Below, in pieces: positions 1 to 8,361 of a stretch of DNA of 45,373 bases; positions within the stretch are counted from its first letter, which is position 1; each line of letters starts with the position of its first letter. The position numbers were made by a program, and so were the translations under genes. This DNA comes from Bacteroidales bacterium (GTDB lineage: Bacteria; Bacteroidota; Bacteroidia; Bacteroidales; VadinHA17), in assembly GCA_024763075.1 (NCBI GenBank), contig JANTGF010000027.1:1-45373 (forward strand). The letters are read 5' to 3'. Below the pieces are notes generated by a model. The model worked only from the letters and a program-made list of their open reading frames with translations. It searched no databases and was not told the DNA's origin.

Positions 1-162
1 AGGGGGCGTACAGGGGATAGAAATAGAGATCTTTCAATTGCAGCAGATATCTCTCCTTCAGTAGTCGGATCGGGATTACAAGTCATACAGGACCCGGGAC
101 CAGAAATTTTGGCATTTCCGAATGGATTAAATCATCCTAAAGCTAAAAATATTGCTGTTTAA
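1..162 (+). CDS. C-terminal fragment of an unidentified protein (5' end outside window)
   Basis: Frame 1 is open from the first base to a TAA at 160-162, giving the last 53 residues of a protein that starts outside the window. The stretch is Gly/Pro-rich (it contains DPGPEILAFPNGLNHP) and has codon use like the neighbouring genes. I do not recognise the family. It stops 42 bp before the alcohol dehydrogenase start and lies on the same strand, so the two may be co-transcribed. With so little of the protein visible, chance openness of the frame cannot be excluded. Confidence 0.45.
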   Translation, partial: RGRTGDRNRDLSIAADISPSVVGSGLQVIQDPGPEILAFPNGLNHPKAKNIAV

Positions 163-204
163 AAGCTTCTTGCTATCTTTGGATTTTTAATAAATGAATA
201 AGAA

Positions 205-1344
205 ATGGAAAACTTTACTGCTTATAATCCAACCCGGCTTCACTTTGGAAAAGGTGTAACCAATCTTCTCGGCAGAACCGTAAAACAATATGGGAAAAAG
301 GTTTTGCTGGTATATGGCCAGGGCTCTGTGAAAAAATATGGTTATTATGATCAGGTAATTGAGCAACTAAAGAAATCAGGCCTGGAAATTATAGAATATC
401 CGGGTATAAAGCCCAACCCGGTGGTTGAGGATGTGGTTGTTGCTGCAGAACTCGGGAGAAAAGAAAAGGTAAATGTCATTGTTGCTTTGGGTGGTGGAAG
501 TGTGATTGATTCTGCTAAAATCATGGCCCTGGCTATCGCTTCCGGAAAAAAAGCCTGGGATATCATGAAAAACAGAGTAATTTTAAGAACTGCCACACCT
601 CTTGTAAATGTTCTTACACTTGCTGCAACAGGAACTGAAATGAATAATGCAGCAGTGTTACAAAACCATGAAACAGGAGAAAAAATCGGACTGGTACACG
701 AATTGAATTTTCCAAAAAGCTCCTTTCTGGATCCACAATTTACGGCAACCGTACCTTTGAATTACACGGCTTACGGAATTGCTGATCTCATTGCACATGC
801 CCTTGAAGCTTATTTTGGAGAAGGAGAAGCCTCCCTTACCGACAGAATTATTTTTTCCATCATAAAGGATGCGATGTACTGGGGACCAAAGCTGCTGAAC
901 AATCCTGAAGATTATGAGCTCAGGGCAAATATCATGCTGGATGCAACCCTTGCCCTGAACGGTTTAACCTATTATGGTACAAAAGGAGGTGACTGGGGTG
1001 TTCATGCAATCGGACATCAGCTTTCGCTACTTTATGATACTCCGCATGGTGCTTCCCTCACCATTGCTTATCCTGCCTGGCTTAAACTGCAAAAGAACAG
1101 AGTACAGGAAAGGATTAAAAAACTGGGAAAAGAGGTTTTTGGCACTTACTCGGTTGAGGATTGTATTGACCGGTTTATAAAATTCTTTTTCTCCATCAAA
1201 TGCCCCGTTTCATTAACAGAAATTGGACTGGACACTCAGCATAAATCTGAGATTCTTGACCAGATGAACCACAACAAAATAAGCGGATTACACCACAAAC
1301 TGAATGAAGAGGACTATGAGAAACTCGTAAATTCAATGATGTAG
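205..1344 (+). CDS. Iron-containing alcohol dehydrogenase (BDH/YqhD-like)
   Basis: A 379-residue cytosolic NAD(P)H-dependent alcohol/aldehyde oxidoreductase of the group III (iron-type) family, close in length to butanol dehydrogenase and YqhD (about 387). The N-terminal nucleotide-binding domain carries GGGSVIDSAK at residues 96-105. The C-terminal metal domain has candidate ligands Asp194, His198, His267 and His281, at the same numbers as in E. coli YqhD. The motif PNP near residue 71 is also typical. Members reduce short-chain and lipid-derived aldehydes with NADPH; the substrate here cannot be read from sequence. The ATG at 205 gives the expected N-terminus (YNPTRLHFGKG). There is no strong ribosome-binding site, which is usual in Bacteroidota. 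It is followed by a 101-bp gap before the dipeptidase gene. Confidence 0.93.
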   Translation: MENFTAYNPTRLHFGKGVTNLLGRTVKQYGKKVLLVYGQGSVKKYGYYDQVIEQLKKSGLEIIEYPGIKPNPVVEDVVVAAELGRKEKVNVIVALGGGSVIDSAKIMALAIASGKKAWDIMKNRVILRTATPLVNVLTLAATGTEMNNAAVLQNHETGEKIGLVHELNFPKSSFLDPQFTATVPLNYTAYGIADLIAHALEAYFGEGEASLTDRIIFSIIKDAMYWGPKLLNNPEDYELRANIMLDATLALNGLTYYGTKGGDWGVHAIGHQLSLLYDTPHGASLTIAYPAWLKLQKNRVQERIKKLGKEVFGTYSVEDCIDRFIKFFFSIKCPVSLTEIGLDTQHKSEILDQMNHNKISGLHHKLNEEDYEKLVNSMM

Positions 1345-1445
1345 GAATAATAAATCCACAGACTTTTGAGGATTATTATTATGCCCCTTATTTATATTGA
1401 AATTATAAAATACATATTCAATAATCATTAAAAAATCTTTGTAAG

Positions 1446-3140
1446 ATGAAAAAACTTATCATAATTGCTGTATTTCTAATCCCATGGACCTTACAAAACA
1501 GTTTTTCCTGTACGAATTTTCTCATTTCCAGGGGAGCCAGTAAAGACGGATCGACTATGATCACCTATGCTGCCGACTCACATGTATTGTATGGAGAATT
1601 GTATTTCCAGCCGGCTGCCGATTATCCTGACGGAAGTATGATGGATATTTATGAATGGGATACCGGTAAATTTCTGGGGAGAATCAAACAGGTAAAACAC
1701 ACATACTCAGTTGTGGGTAATATGAATGAGCATCAGGTAGCCATAGGGGAAACCACCTATGGTGGAAACGGCAAATTAAGAGACAAAAAGGGCATTATCG
1801 ACTATGGTAGTCTGATGTATATAACACTGCAAAGAGCTAAAAATGCCAGGGAAGCTATAAAAGTTATTGCAGAATTGCTGGATAAGTACGGATATTACAG
1901 TTCGGGGGAATCTTTTTCCATTTCTGATCCGGATGAAGTCTGGATTATGGAGATGATTGGTAAAGGTGAAGGAAATACAGGAGCAGTATGGGTAGCCCGC
2001 CGTGTTCCGGACGGTTATATATGCGGCCATGCCAATCAGGCGAGAATAACTACATTCCCACTTGAGGATGGTAAAACCTCCATTTCATCGGATAATCTGG
2101 ATATGATATTTGACCCGGGTATTGAAAATGTATATGCTGCTGATGTTATTTCCCTGGCAAAAGAACTGGAATTATATAAGGGAAAAGATAAAAATTTCAG
2201 TTTCTCTGACACTTATGCTCCGGTGGACTTTGGAGGTGCCCGTTTTTGTGAGGCCCGGGTATGGTCAGGGTTTAACAAAGTTGCTGGTGGAATGGAAAAA
2301 TATACAGATTATGCCATGGGATATAAACTGGATGAAAGAATGCCTCTTTGGGTGAAGCCCGACCAAAAATTAAGTGTACAGGATGTAATGGAAATGATGC
2401 GGGATCATTATGAAAATACGCCGATGGACATGACGCAGGATCTGGGTGCAGGTCCTTTCCATAACGGAATTCGCTGGAGGCCTTTAACATGGAAGGTCGA
2501 TGGAGAAACCTATTTCAATGAAAGAGCTATTTCGACCCAGCAAACAGGCTTTTCCTTTGTTGCCCAGAGCCGTAACTGGCTACCGGACCCGATTGGTGGG
2601 ATTTTCTGGTTTGGTGTAGATGATACATATTCTACGGTCTATACACCCATGTATTGCGGTATTACGGAGGTACCACAAGCATTTGCTGAGGGATACGGGA
2701 GTCTGATGGATTTTGAACCGGATGCGGCATTCTGGGTGTTTAATCAGGTCTCCAACTTTGCTTATACACGGGCTGATCTTATAAATCCTGAGATTAGGAA
2801 AAAACAACGTCAGTTAGAATCAGGGTTTCTGGCTGAAACATCTGAAGTTGATAAAATTGCAAAAGGAATATATGAAAATGATGCCGAGAGCTCCCGTCAT
2901 TTTATTACCCGTTATTCGGTGAATACCGGTAATCAGACCGTAAATGAATGGAAGAAATTTTATGGATATCTCTTCACAAAATATATGGATGGAAATGTAA
3001 AAGAACCGGCCGGGGTACCAGAAAATCACAAATATGTGAATCCAAAACTGAAGCAACCCGGTTATGGAGAAGAATGGTACAATAAAATTGTCGATGAAAC
3101 CGGTGATAAATTTAAAGAGCCGTCTGGAAAAGGACATTGA
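1446..3140 (+). CDS. Secreted C69-family dipeptidase
   Basis: A 564-residue peptidase of family C69 (dipeptidase A type, N-terminal nucleophile hydrolase fold). The signal peptide is residues 1-21, and Cys22 in the context FSCTNFLISRGASKDGS is the expected N-terminal nucleophile once the leader is removed. The C-terminal half has the family's long extension with NQVSNFAYTRADLINPEIR around residues 430-450. The enzyme cleaves dipeptides with broad specificity, probably in the periplasm. The Cys is not in a good lipobox, so I read it as the nucleophile rather than a lipid anchor. It stands alone between the dehydrogenase and rplS. Confidence 0.9.
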   Translation: MKKLIIIAVFLIPWTLQNSFSCTNFLISRGASKDGSTMITYAADSHVLYGELYFQPAADYPDGSMMDIYEWDTGKFLGRIKQVKHTYSVVGNMNEHQVAIGETTYGGNGKLRDKKGIIDYGSLMYITLQRAKNAREAIKVIAELLDKYGYYSSGESFSISDPDEVWIMEMIGKGEGNTGAVWVARRVPDGYICGHANQARITTFPLEDGKTSISSDNLDMIFDPGIENVYAADVISLAKELELYKGKDKNFSFSDTYAPVDFGGARFCEARVWSGFNKVAGGMEKYTDYAMGYKLDERMPLWVKPDQKLSVQDVMEMMRDHYENTPMDMTQDLGAGPFHNGIRWRPLTWKVDGETYFNERAISTQQTGFSFVAQSRNWLPDPIGGIFWFGVDDTYSTVYTPMYCGITEVPQAFAEGYGSLMDFEPDAAFWVFNQVSNFAYTRADLINPEIRKKQRQLESGFLAETSEVDKIAKGIYENDAESSRHFITRYSVNTGNQTVNEWKKFYGYLFTKYMDGNVKEPAGVPENHKYVNPKLKQPGYGEEWYNKIVDETGDKFKEPSGKGH

Positions 3141-3195
3141 GAATAAATTAATGAAAATATTGAAGTATTATGAGTATTGTTTGAAAAAATATTTG

Positions 3196-3203
3196 TAATA
3201 TTG
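3196..3203 (+). promoter_or_regulatory. Putative -7 box of the rplS promoter
   Basis: TAATATTG matches the Bacteroidota -7 consensus TAnnTTTG with one mismatch and would start transcription near 3210, 28 nt before the rplS start codon. The upstream -33 box is weak: the nearest TTG triplets are at 3177-3179 and 3181-3183, closer than the usual 19-21 nt. Confidence 0.4.
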
Positions 3204-3237
3204 CGCTCGATTTTGAAACCACACAAATTGCATAGAG

Positions 3238-3585
3238 ATGGATTTAATGAAAGTTGTAGATAAAGAATATAATGTAGAGAATAAATTCCCAAAGTTTAAC
3301 AGTGGAGATACGATTACAGTACATTATAAAATTAAAGAAGGAAATAAGGAAAGAATTCAGCAATTCCGGGGCGTTGTGCTTCAAAGGAAAGGAAGTGGAC
3401 TTTCTGAGACTTTTACCGTAAGAAAAATGTCAGGTAATGTTGGCGTTGAAAGGATTTTTCCCATCACTTCTCCCTTTATTGACAAGATTGAAGTTACAAA
3501 GCATGGAAAAGTCAGAAGAGCCCGGATTTTTTATCTTCGTGAGCTAACCGGGAAAAAAGCACGCATTAAGGAAAAGAAATTTTAA
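3238..3585 (+). CDS. rplS: 50S ribosomal protein L19
   Basis: A 115-residue ribosomal protein located at the 30S-50S subunit interface. The family signature is plain: [20 protein letters not shown], then [31 protein letters not shown] and [23 protein letters not shown]. Length is normal for Bacteroidota L19. The start could be ATG 3238 or the in-frame ATG at 3247 (MKVVDKEY); neither has a strong ribosome-binding site. The gene is monocistronic here: it has its own upstream promoter-like box and an intrinsic terminator 18 bp after the stop, and lacks the rimM-trmD neighbours common in other phyla. Confidence 0.98.
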   Translation: MDLMKVVDKEYNVENKFPKFNSGDTITVHYKIKEGNKERIQQFRGVVLQRKGSGLSETFTVRKMSGNVGVERIFPITSPFIDKIEVTKHGKVRRARIFYLRELTGKKARIKEKKF

Positions 3586-3603
3586 GAGTTCAGGCAAATT
3601 TAT

Positions 3604-3632
3604 AAAAACCTTCCAGACCGGAAGGTTTTTTT
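3604..3632 (+). terminator. Intrinsic terminator of rplS (also terminator-like on the minus strand)
   Basis: A perfect 11-bp stem (3604-3614 with 3620-3630), loop AGACC, followed by T residues to 3632. The 5' arm begins with five A residues, so the minus strand also reads hairpin plus T-run. It could therefore stop the convergent fucosidase transcript as well. Confidence 0.93.
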
Positions 3633-3700
3633 GTTTTATTATATTGCATGGTTTGGATTTGGGTTAGAGTCAAGTCAAATATATTATGGCTTTACTATTT

Positions 3701-3774
3701 GTCAGCGAAGTTTGCCTACTGCAGTGCTCTGCCATAGCTATGCGAAGGCGATGAAGGCAGGCAAATATGACTGA
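3701..3774. repeat. Palindromic intergenic element
   Basis: A 74-bp imperfect inverted repeat. TCAG (3702-3705) pairs with CTGA (3771-3774). TTTGCCTAC (3711-3719) pairs with GCAGGCAAA (3757-3765), one mismatch. At the centre is the perfect palindrome CATAGCTATG (3733-3742). It lies between the convergent rplS and fucosidase genes, and nothing in it reads as coding. A REP-like or miniature mobile element is likely. Confidence 0.55.
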
Positions 3775-3865
3775 TAAATCTTTGAACTAAAGAAGATTTC
3801 TTACCATCACACCCCAGGTTTAAAGTGACAGATTAAATTTGAATTGACACCAAACAATTAATTCT

Positions 3866-5359
3866 TCAATTCCAGTTAAAATGATACAGAGCGAATTCAC
3901 TAACAGCAGGACAAACCGGTGAACCGGTAACCCTGAATCTTACTTTTAATGTATTCTGCTGGACCCCTCTCCATAAGCGCCGGTTACCAATGGATGCTCC
4001 TTTTGCAAACTCAATCCATTCTCCGTTTTCCCATCGGTCAATTGCCCAACCGTCTATCCGCTGGCCCAGGGGTAAAAATTCTCTTATGCTTACTACATTA
4101 AAACTAACAGGCTTCTTAAACTCCAGAACAAGCTCCGGAGTTGTTACTTCATCATCAGTTGCCCAGTAGGTTTCCCTGTTGTTGTCCGTCAGGTTTTGCG
4201 GACCAAACACTTTTGATTTACCCCGTACATTTGACGGAATCAGTTTCGCATCTTTCGCAAGATCTGTTTTAAACAATTGATCCAGATCCGCTTTGAAACC
4301 TCTGAGGGAAGCCACATCATTTTCATGGATCTGCCCTCTCCTGTCCGGAGGCAAATTGAGAAGGAAGCTCGCTCCTCTCCCTATAGATTTAAAGTACAGA
4401 TCCATCAGGTTCTCACGATCCCGGACTCTCTCATCTTCTTTTTTATGATAAAACCATCCGGGGCGAATGGAGACATCGCACTCAGGAGCAATCCAGAACT
4501 TTCCGTTCCGGTGACCACTTTGTCCTTCCTTATATTTTATGGATCCCGGTCCCGGTTTCTTTCCATCAATACCATGAGGAGTATAGGTTGCCCAGCAGGT
4601 ATCATTTGCAATTCCTCTTTCATTCCCAATCCATCGAATATCCGGACCCACATCACTAAAGATCACTGCCTTGGGTTGCAATTCCCTGACAATTTCCCAG
4701 GTTACCGGCCAGTCATAATAAGTACTTCTGTCAATTTTCCGTACCTCATTTGCTCCCCCATAATAGCCATCTCCCCCATTTGCCCCGTCAAACCATATCT
4801 CAAATACAGGCCCGTATTTTGTCAGCAGTTCTTTTAACTGGTTACGATAGTACTCAATGTATTCAGGTTTACCGTAATCTGCATAGTTCCGGTCCCAGGG
4901 AGAAAGGTAAACACCAAACTTTAAACCATATTTTTTACAGGCGTCCGAAATATCCTTCACCACATCACCTTCTCCATTTTTCCAGGAACTGTATTTTACG
5001 GAATGCTTGGTGTAATCCGATGGCCATAAACAAAAACCATCATGATGTTTGCAGGTTAATATCAGTCCCTTCATTCCAGCTTCTTTGGCAGTTCTGACAA
5101 TCTGATCAGGATCATAGTCAGTGGGATTAAAAATATCATTGGGCTCATCACCGTACCCCCATTCTTTATCCGTAAAGGTATTTACCGTAAAATGTAAAAA
5201 CCCGTAAAACTCCAGCTGATGCCACTCCCACTGCCTTTCCGAAGGAAGAGCCTCATATGGTTCAGGTGGATCCACAGGCTGGTTGCTACAGGAGAATAAC
5301 AGGATGAATGAGAAAAGAACCAATCCGTGAAGAACTTTATTTGCTTTCATCTTTTGCAT
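3866..5359 (-). CDS. Alpha-L-fucosidase lipoprotein (GH29) with C-terminal F5/8-type domain
   Basis: A retaining alpha-L-fucosidase of family GH29 that removes terminal fucose from glycans. Numbering is from ATG 5359 (497 residues). The lipobox LLFSC puts the lipidated Cys at residue 24, so it is probably surface- or periplasm-anchored. The catalytic barrel contains KHHDGF at about 104-109 and the nucleophile Asp191 in EIWFDG. From about residue 370 onward a beta-sandwich resembling an F5/8 (discoidin) carbohydrate-binding domain follows (NLTDNNRETYWATDDE). The frame stays open upstream to a TTG at 5377, but ATG 5359 or 5350 gives a proper lipoprotein signal and sits behind a promoter. It is divergent from the sulfatase gene. 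Confidence 0.92.
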   Translation of the reverse strand: MQKMKANKVLHGLVLFSFILLFSCSNQPVDPPEPYEALPSERQWEWHQLEFYGFLHFTVNTFTDKEWGYGDEPNDIFNPTDYDPDQIVRTAKEAGMKGLILTCKHHDGFCLWPSDYTKHSVKYSSWKNGEGDVVKDISDACKKYGLKFGVYLSPWDRNYADYGKPEYIEYYRNQLKELLTKYGPVFEIWFDGANGGDGYYGGANEVRKIDRSTYYDWPVTWEIVRELQPKAVIFSDVGPDIRWIGNERGIANDTCWATYTPHGIDGKKPGPGSIKYKEGQSGHRNGKFWIAPECDVSIRPGWFYHKKEDERVRDRENLMDLYFKSIGRGASFLLNLPPDRRGQIHENDVASLRGFKADLDQLFKTDLAKDAKLIPSNVRGKSKVFGPQNLTDNNRETYWATDDEVTTPELVLEFKKPVSFNVVSIREFLPLGQRIDGWAIDRWENGEWIEFAKGASIGNRRLWRGVQQNTLKVRFRVTGSPVCPAVSEFALYHFNWN

Positions 5360-5419
5360 TATCAGTTGGTTTAACAATTGGAAAAAAATCTAACCTGAGT
5401 AAAGAATCGTCATTAAACA

Positions 5420-5450
5420 CAAATATATGAACAGAATGAAAAAATACAAT
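5420..5450 (-). promoter_or_regulatory. Promoter of the fucosidase gene
   Basis: On the minus strand, TATATTTG (5427 to 5420) fits TAnnTTTG exactly, and ATTG (5450 to 5447) lies 19 nt upstream as the -33 box. The predicted start near 5413 gives a leader of about 54 nt to ATG 5359. Confidence 0.68.
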
Positions 5451-5481
5451 AAATTAGTCTCAATTAAACAGATTTTTTTGA

Positions 5482-5489
5482 TAAATTTG
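5482..5489 (+). promoter_or_regulatory. Putative -7 box of the sulfatase gene
   Basis: TAAATTTG matches TAnnTTTG exactly, 27 nt upstream of ATG 5516. No good TTTG is found 19-21 nt further upstream, so only the -7 element is supported. Together with the fucosidase promoter it forms a compact divergent control region. Confidence 0.48.
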
Positions 5490-5515
5490 GTTCTCATTCT
5501 AAAATCTGTATTGAA

Positions 5516-6991
5516 ATGTTCTCCCATTCTTTTTTTAAAAATACCATACAATTTATTGTAAAAGTTTTTCTGATCCTGATTGTTTTGTGTCCACTTGTTT
5601 CCTGTACAGAAAAAGAACAAACACCGAATTTACTAATTGTTTTCCCTGATCAAATGCGGGGCCAGGCCATGGGCTTTGTGGGCGAAGAACCTGTAATCAC
5701 ACCAAATCTAGACAAATTCGCATCAAACGGACTTGTATTTAACCAGGCAGTCAGCAACTACCCCGTTTGCAGTCCCTTTCGCGGGATGCTCATGACAGGT
5801 ATGTATCCGGTGAAGAATAAAGTTCTTTCCAACTGTACAAATCTTGTACCACCTGATAACGAATTACAAAAGAGTGATATTACCTGGTCAGATATTCTTT
5901 CTAAAAAAGGATACAGCCTGGGATATATTGGGAAATGGCACCTGGAAAGGCCTTATGAACCTTACATTGACTGTACCAATAATAAAGGAAAGGTAAAATG
6001 GAATGAATGGACACCTCCTGACAGAAGACATGGTTTTGATTTTTGGTATGCCTACAATACTTATGATTATCATATGCATCCGCTTTACTGGAACACAACT
6101 GAAAAAAGGAATGACTTCCACTATGTGGATCAATGGGGCCCGGAACATGAAGCCGATATGGTAATTCAGTACATCCGGAATGAAGATATGAAATTCAGAA
6201 AAAAGGGTAAACCTTTCGCACTGGTTGTTTCTATGAATCCGCCACACATGCCATACAACGCAGTACCACAGAAATTCAAGGATATCTATAAAGATGCGGA
6301 TACCTCATTACTTTTCAACCGGCCGGATATTCCTCCTGCCAACACAAAATGGGGCAAATATTACAGGAAGAATATCCGTAATTATTATGCTATGATCACC
6401 GGAGTAGATGAACAGTTTGGACGCATCCTGAATGCACTTAAAAAGCAGGGACTGGATAAAAATACCATTGTGCTTTTTACCTCAGACCATGGTAACTGCC
6501 TGGGAATCCATGATATGATTTCAAAGAATAATCATTACGAAGAGTCCATGCGGATTCCTTTCATTATAAAATGGCCTGGTAAAATTTCTCCTGGTAAGAC
6601 AGAACTTTTAATTTCAAATCCGGATATTTATCCGACACTGCTTGATCTTATGGGAATGAAAAAAGACATTCCAAAAACGGTAGAAGGCACATCTTTCGCT
6701 GAGAATATTAAAAATGGTGCAGGAAATGAACCTTCATCCCAGATGTATATATGGATGAAACCCGGCCATCCGGAATCCGGAAGAAGAGGTATTCGTACAA
6801 AGCAATACACACTGGTAATTGATAAAACCCCGGATGCAAAGGCGGAAATCATTTTGCATGATAACCAGGCTGATCCTTATCAAGTGATAAATATTGCCCG
6901 GGAACATCCTGAAATTGTAAAAGAGCTCACAAAAAATGAACTCATCCCCTGGCTGAAAAAAACGAAGGACCCGTTTTTGGGAAATTTATAA
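5516..6991 (+). CDS. Sulfatase lipoprotein (S1 family, formylglycine type)
   Basis: A 491-residue type I sulfatase that hydrolyses sulfate esters, likely on glycans. The lipobox LVSC anchors it at Cys30. The activation signature CSPFR begins at Cys85, the residue converted to formylglycine by a maturase (not encoded in this window). Metal-site candidates are Asp45-Gln46 (FPDQMRG) and Asp324-His325 (TSDHGN). Further active-site residues are Lys140 and His142 in GKWH, His244 in PPHMPY and Lys337. It shares an intergenic control region with a GH29 fucosidase on the other strand, which suggests action on sulfated, fucose-containing glycans. The exact subfamily cannot be assigned by eye. Confidence 0.93.
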   Translation: MFSHSFFKNTIQFIVKVFLILIVLCPLVSCTEKEQTPNLLIVFPDQMRGQAMGFVGEEPVITPNLDKFASNGLVFNQAVSNYPVCSPFRGMLMTGMYPVKNKVLSNCTNLVPPDNELQKSDITWSDILSKKGYSLGYIGKWHLERPYEPYIDCTNNKGKVKWNEWTPPDRRHGFDFWYAYNTYDYHMHPLYWNTTEKRNDFHYVDQWGPEHEADMVIQYIRNEDMKFRKKGKPFALVVSMNPPHMPYNAVPQKFKDIYKDADTSLLFNRPDIPPANTKWGKYYRKNIRNYYAMITGVDEQFGRILNALKKQGLDKNTIVLFTSDHGNCLGIHDMISKNNHYEESMRIPFIIKWPGKISPGKTELLISNPDIYPTLLDLMGMKKDIPKTVEGTSFAENIKNGAGNEPSSQMYIWMKPGHPESGRRGIRTKQYTLVIDKTPDAKAEIILHDNQADPYQVINIAREHPEIVKELTKNELIPWLKKTKDPFLGNL

Positions 6992-7021
6992 AAATGAATA
7001 CTGTTTTTTGCTGTATAAAAA

Positions 7022-7056
7022 CCCAGGATATTGCGCGAATCCATTCGCGTGATTCC
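7022..7056. repeat. Short palindrome preceding the hairpin array
   Basis: CGCGAAT (7035-7041) and ATTCGCG (7044-7050) form a perfect 7-bp inverted repeat. It resembles the CGCG-GAATCC-TTCGCG hairpin found inside each array unit, so it may be a detached piece of the same repeat family. No T-run follows, so it is not a convincing terminator for the sulfatase gene. Confidence 0.45.
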
Positions 7057-7509
7057 ATAAATAATAAGTTTTTTATTTAACAATCATTCCCCATTTTAAA
7101 TTTTCTACAAAGCCAGGCAAACCACGTATCAATTCCCCTCCTTTTTTCAATTAGGGGTGTCATGACGTACTCCGTCATGACGGGGAGGTACAGCCTGCGC
7201 GCAGGCCGGTTATTCACCCACCACCACTACCGCGTGAATCCTTCGCGTGGTAATCCTTCACTTATCAAACGCTGGATTTTTCACGGACGAATCCAGGTGT
7301 TACAAAAGAAAAACTTTTCCATTCCGGCGCTGCATGGCATTATGTTTTCTGCCAGGCATACCATTGCGCCGGGGTTTTGTGTTTGATCAAATAACCCCGA
7401 CTTGAAAGTCGGGGCTATAATATTTCGCCCTTACAGGGCTGAATACAGCAAATTTGGTTTTTATACACGTATAAACCCCGGTCTATCAAAAGTATATTGG
7501 TAATTTTGT

Positions 7510-7552
7510 ACCCTGAGCCTGTCCCACAAGGGGATCCCTGTGGGAGAAGGGT
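7510..7552 (+). repeat. 43-nt dispersed compound hairpin, copy 1
   Basis: Outer stem ACCCT/AGGGT encloses CCCACA...TGTGGG with an inner GGG-GAT-CCC. The same 43-nt element ends the second array unit and recurs inverted near 41960. Confidence 0.75.
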
Positions 7553-7962
7553 ATTACACGAATGCCAGGGTTAAACCTCGATAAATTCCCCTCCTCGTTG
7601 AGGAGGGGTGTCATGACGTACTCCATCATGACGGGGAGGTACGGCCTGCGCGCAGGTCGGTTATCCCTGCCGCTGCCGCTACCGCGCGAATCTTTCGCGT
7701 GGTATTGTTTTCCATATACTACGCTGGATTGTCCAGGGAAGAATCCAACGTGTTGCAACAGAAAAACTTTTTCATTCCGGCGCTGTAAAGCATTTCTCTT
7801 TTACCGGGCATTCCACAGCACCGGTTTTTCGTGTTTGAATCTTTAACCCCCGACTTGAAAGTCGGGGCTATAATATTACGCCCTTACAGGGCTGATACAG
7901 CAAATTTGGTTTTTATACACGTATAAACCCCGGTCTATCAAAAGTATATTGGTAGTTTTTGT

Positions 7963-8005
7963 ACCCTGAGCCTGTCCCCCATGGGGATTCCTGTGGGAGA
8001 AGGGT
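7963..8005 (+). repeat. 43-nt dispersed compound hairpin, copy 2
   Basis: Same length and outline as copy 1, with a few substitutions in the inner stem. It closes the second array unit. Confidence 0.75.
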
Positions 8006-8159
8006 ATTACACGAATGCCAAGGCTAAACCACGATATATTCCCCTCCTCGTTGAGGAGGGGTGTCATGACGTACTCCGTCATGACGGGGTGGTACAGCCT
8101 TCGCGCAGGCCGGTTATTCACCTACCGCCGCTACCGCGTGAATCCTTCGCGTTGTATAG

Positions 8160-8342
8160 TTCCATATATCACAGGGTGGTATGCACGGAACATGGAGAAT
8201 TACCGGCAATATGAAAGAAGGCGCTATCACCACAGTAGATTCGGAGGGAAATGCATACAATTATAATTACAGCCGTTGTGAGAGTGATTGTGTTTATCTG
8301 GGCAGCACAAAATATGCAGTTGAAAGACAAGCCAATTGTTAG
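8160..8342 (+). pseudogene. Probable 3' remnant of a protein gene abutting the array
   Basis: From the point where the third repeat unit breaks off, one frame is open to TAG at 8340-8342. It reads like protein: an ATG at 8181 gives 53 residues including MHGTWRITGNMKEGAITT, VDSEGNAYNYNYSRC and CVYLGSTKYAVE. The upstream frame is closed by TAG at 8157, at the edge of the repeat, and no 5' half is visible between the sulfatase and the array. I read it as the tail of a gene truncated by the repeat array. A small intact secreted or Cys-containing peptide (four Cys) is less likely because no signal sequence is seen. Confidence 0.4.
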
Positions 8343-8361
8343 TAAATACAGTTTTTATCAG

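Larger units (their letters stand above)
7110..8160. repeat. Tandem array: 2.3 copies of a ~452-bp hairpin-rich unit
   Basis: Three copies start at about 7110, 7562 and 8015, and the third is cut off near 8160. The anchor GTCATGAC recurs at 7159, 7610 and 8063 (spacing 451 and 453). Hairpins in order, read in whichever copy shows them best: CCCCTCCTC/GAGGAGGGG (7588-7608); TCATGACG/CGTCATGA (7160-7180); the 14-nt palindrome GCCTGCGCGCAGGC (7193-7206); a CGCG/CGCG hairpin; CTGGATT/AATCCAG (7272-7296); CCGGCGC/GCGCCGG (7324-7372); CCCCGACT/AGTCGGGG (7395-7414); GCCCT/AGGGC; TTTATAC/GTATAAA (7460-7475); and a 43-nt compound hairpin (7510-7552). Open frames inside differ between copies and merely follow the palindromes, so I do not call genes here. 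Confidence 0.85.

Noticed and set aside
1446-3140. Lipoprotein reading of the C69 dipeptidase Cys22
   Set aside because: The preceding residues do not form a good lipobox, and the family needs this Cys as its N-terminal nucleophile.
3866-6991. Classical polysaccharide utilisation locus
   Set aside because: No SusC, SusD or dedicated regulator gene is present near either fucosidase.
7110-8160. CRISPR array or gene family in the repeat region
   Set aside because: The repeat period is about 452 bp with no short unique spacers and no cas genes. The open frames differ between copies and arise from the palindromes.
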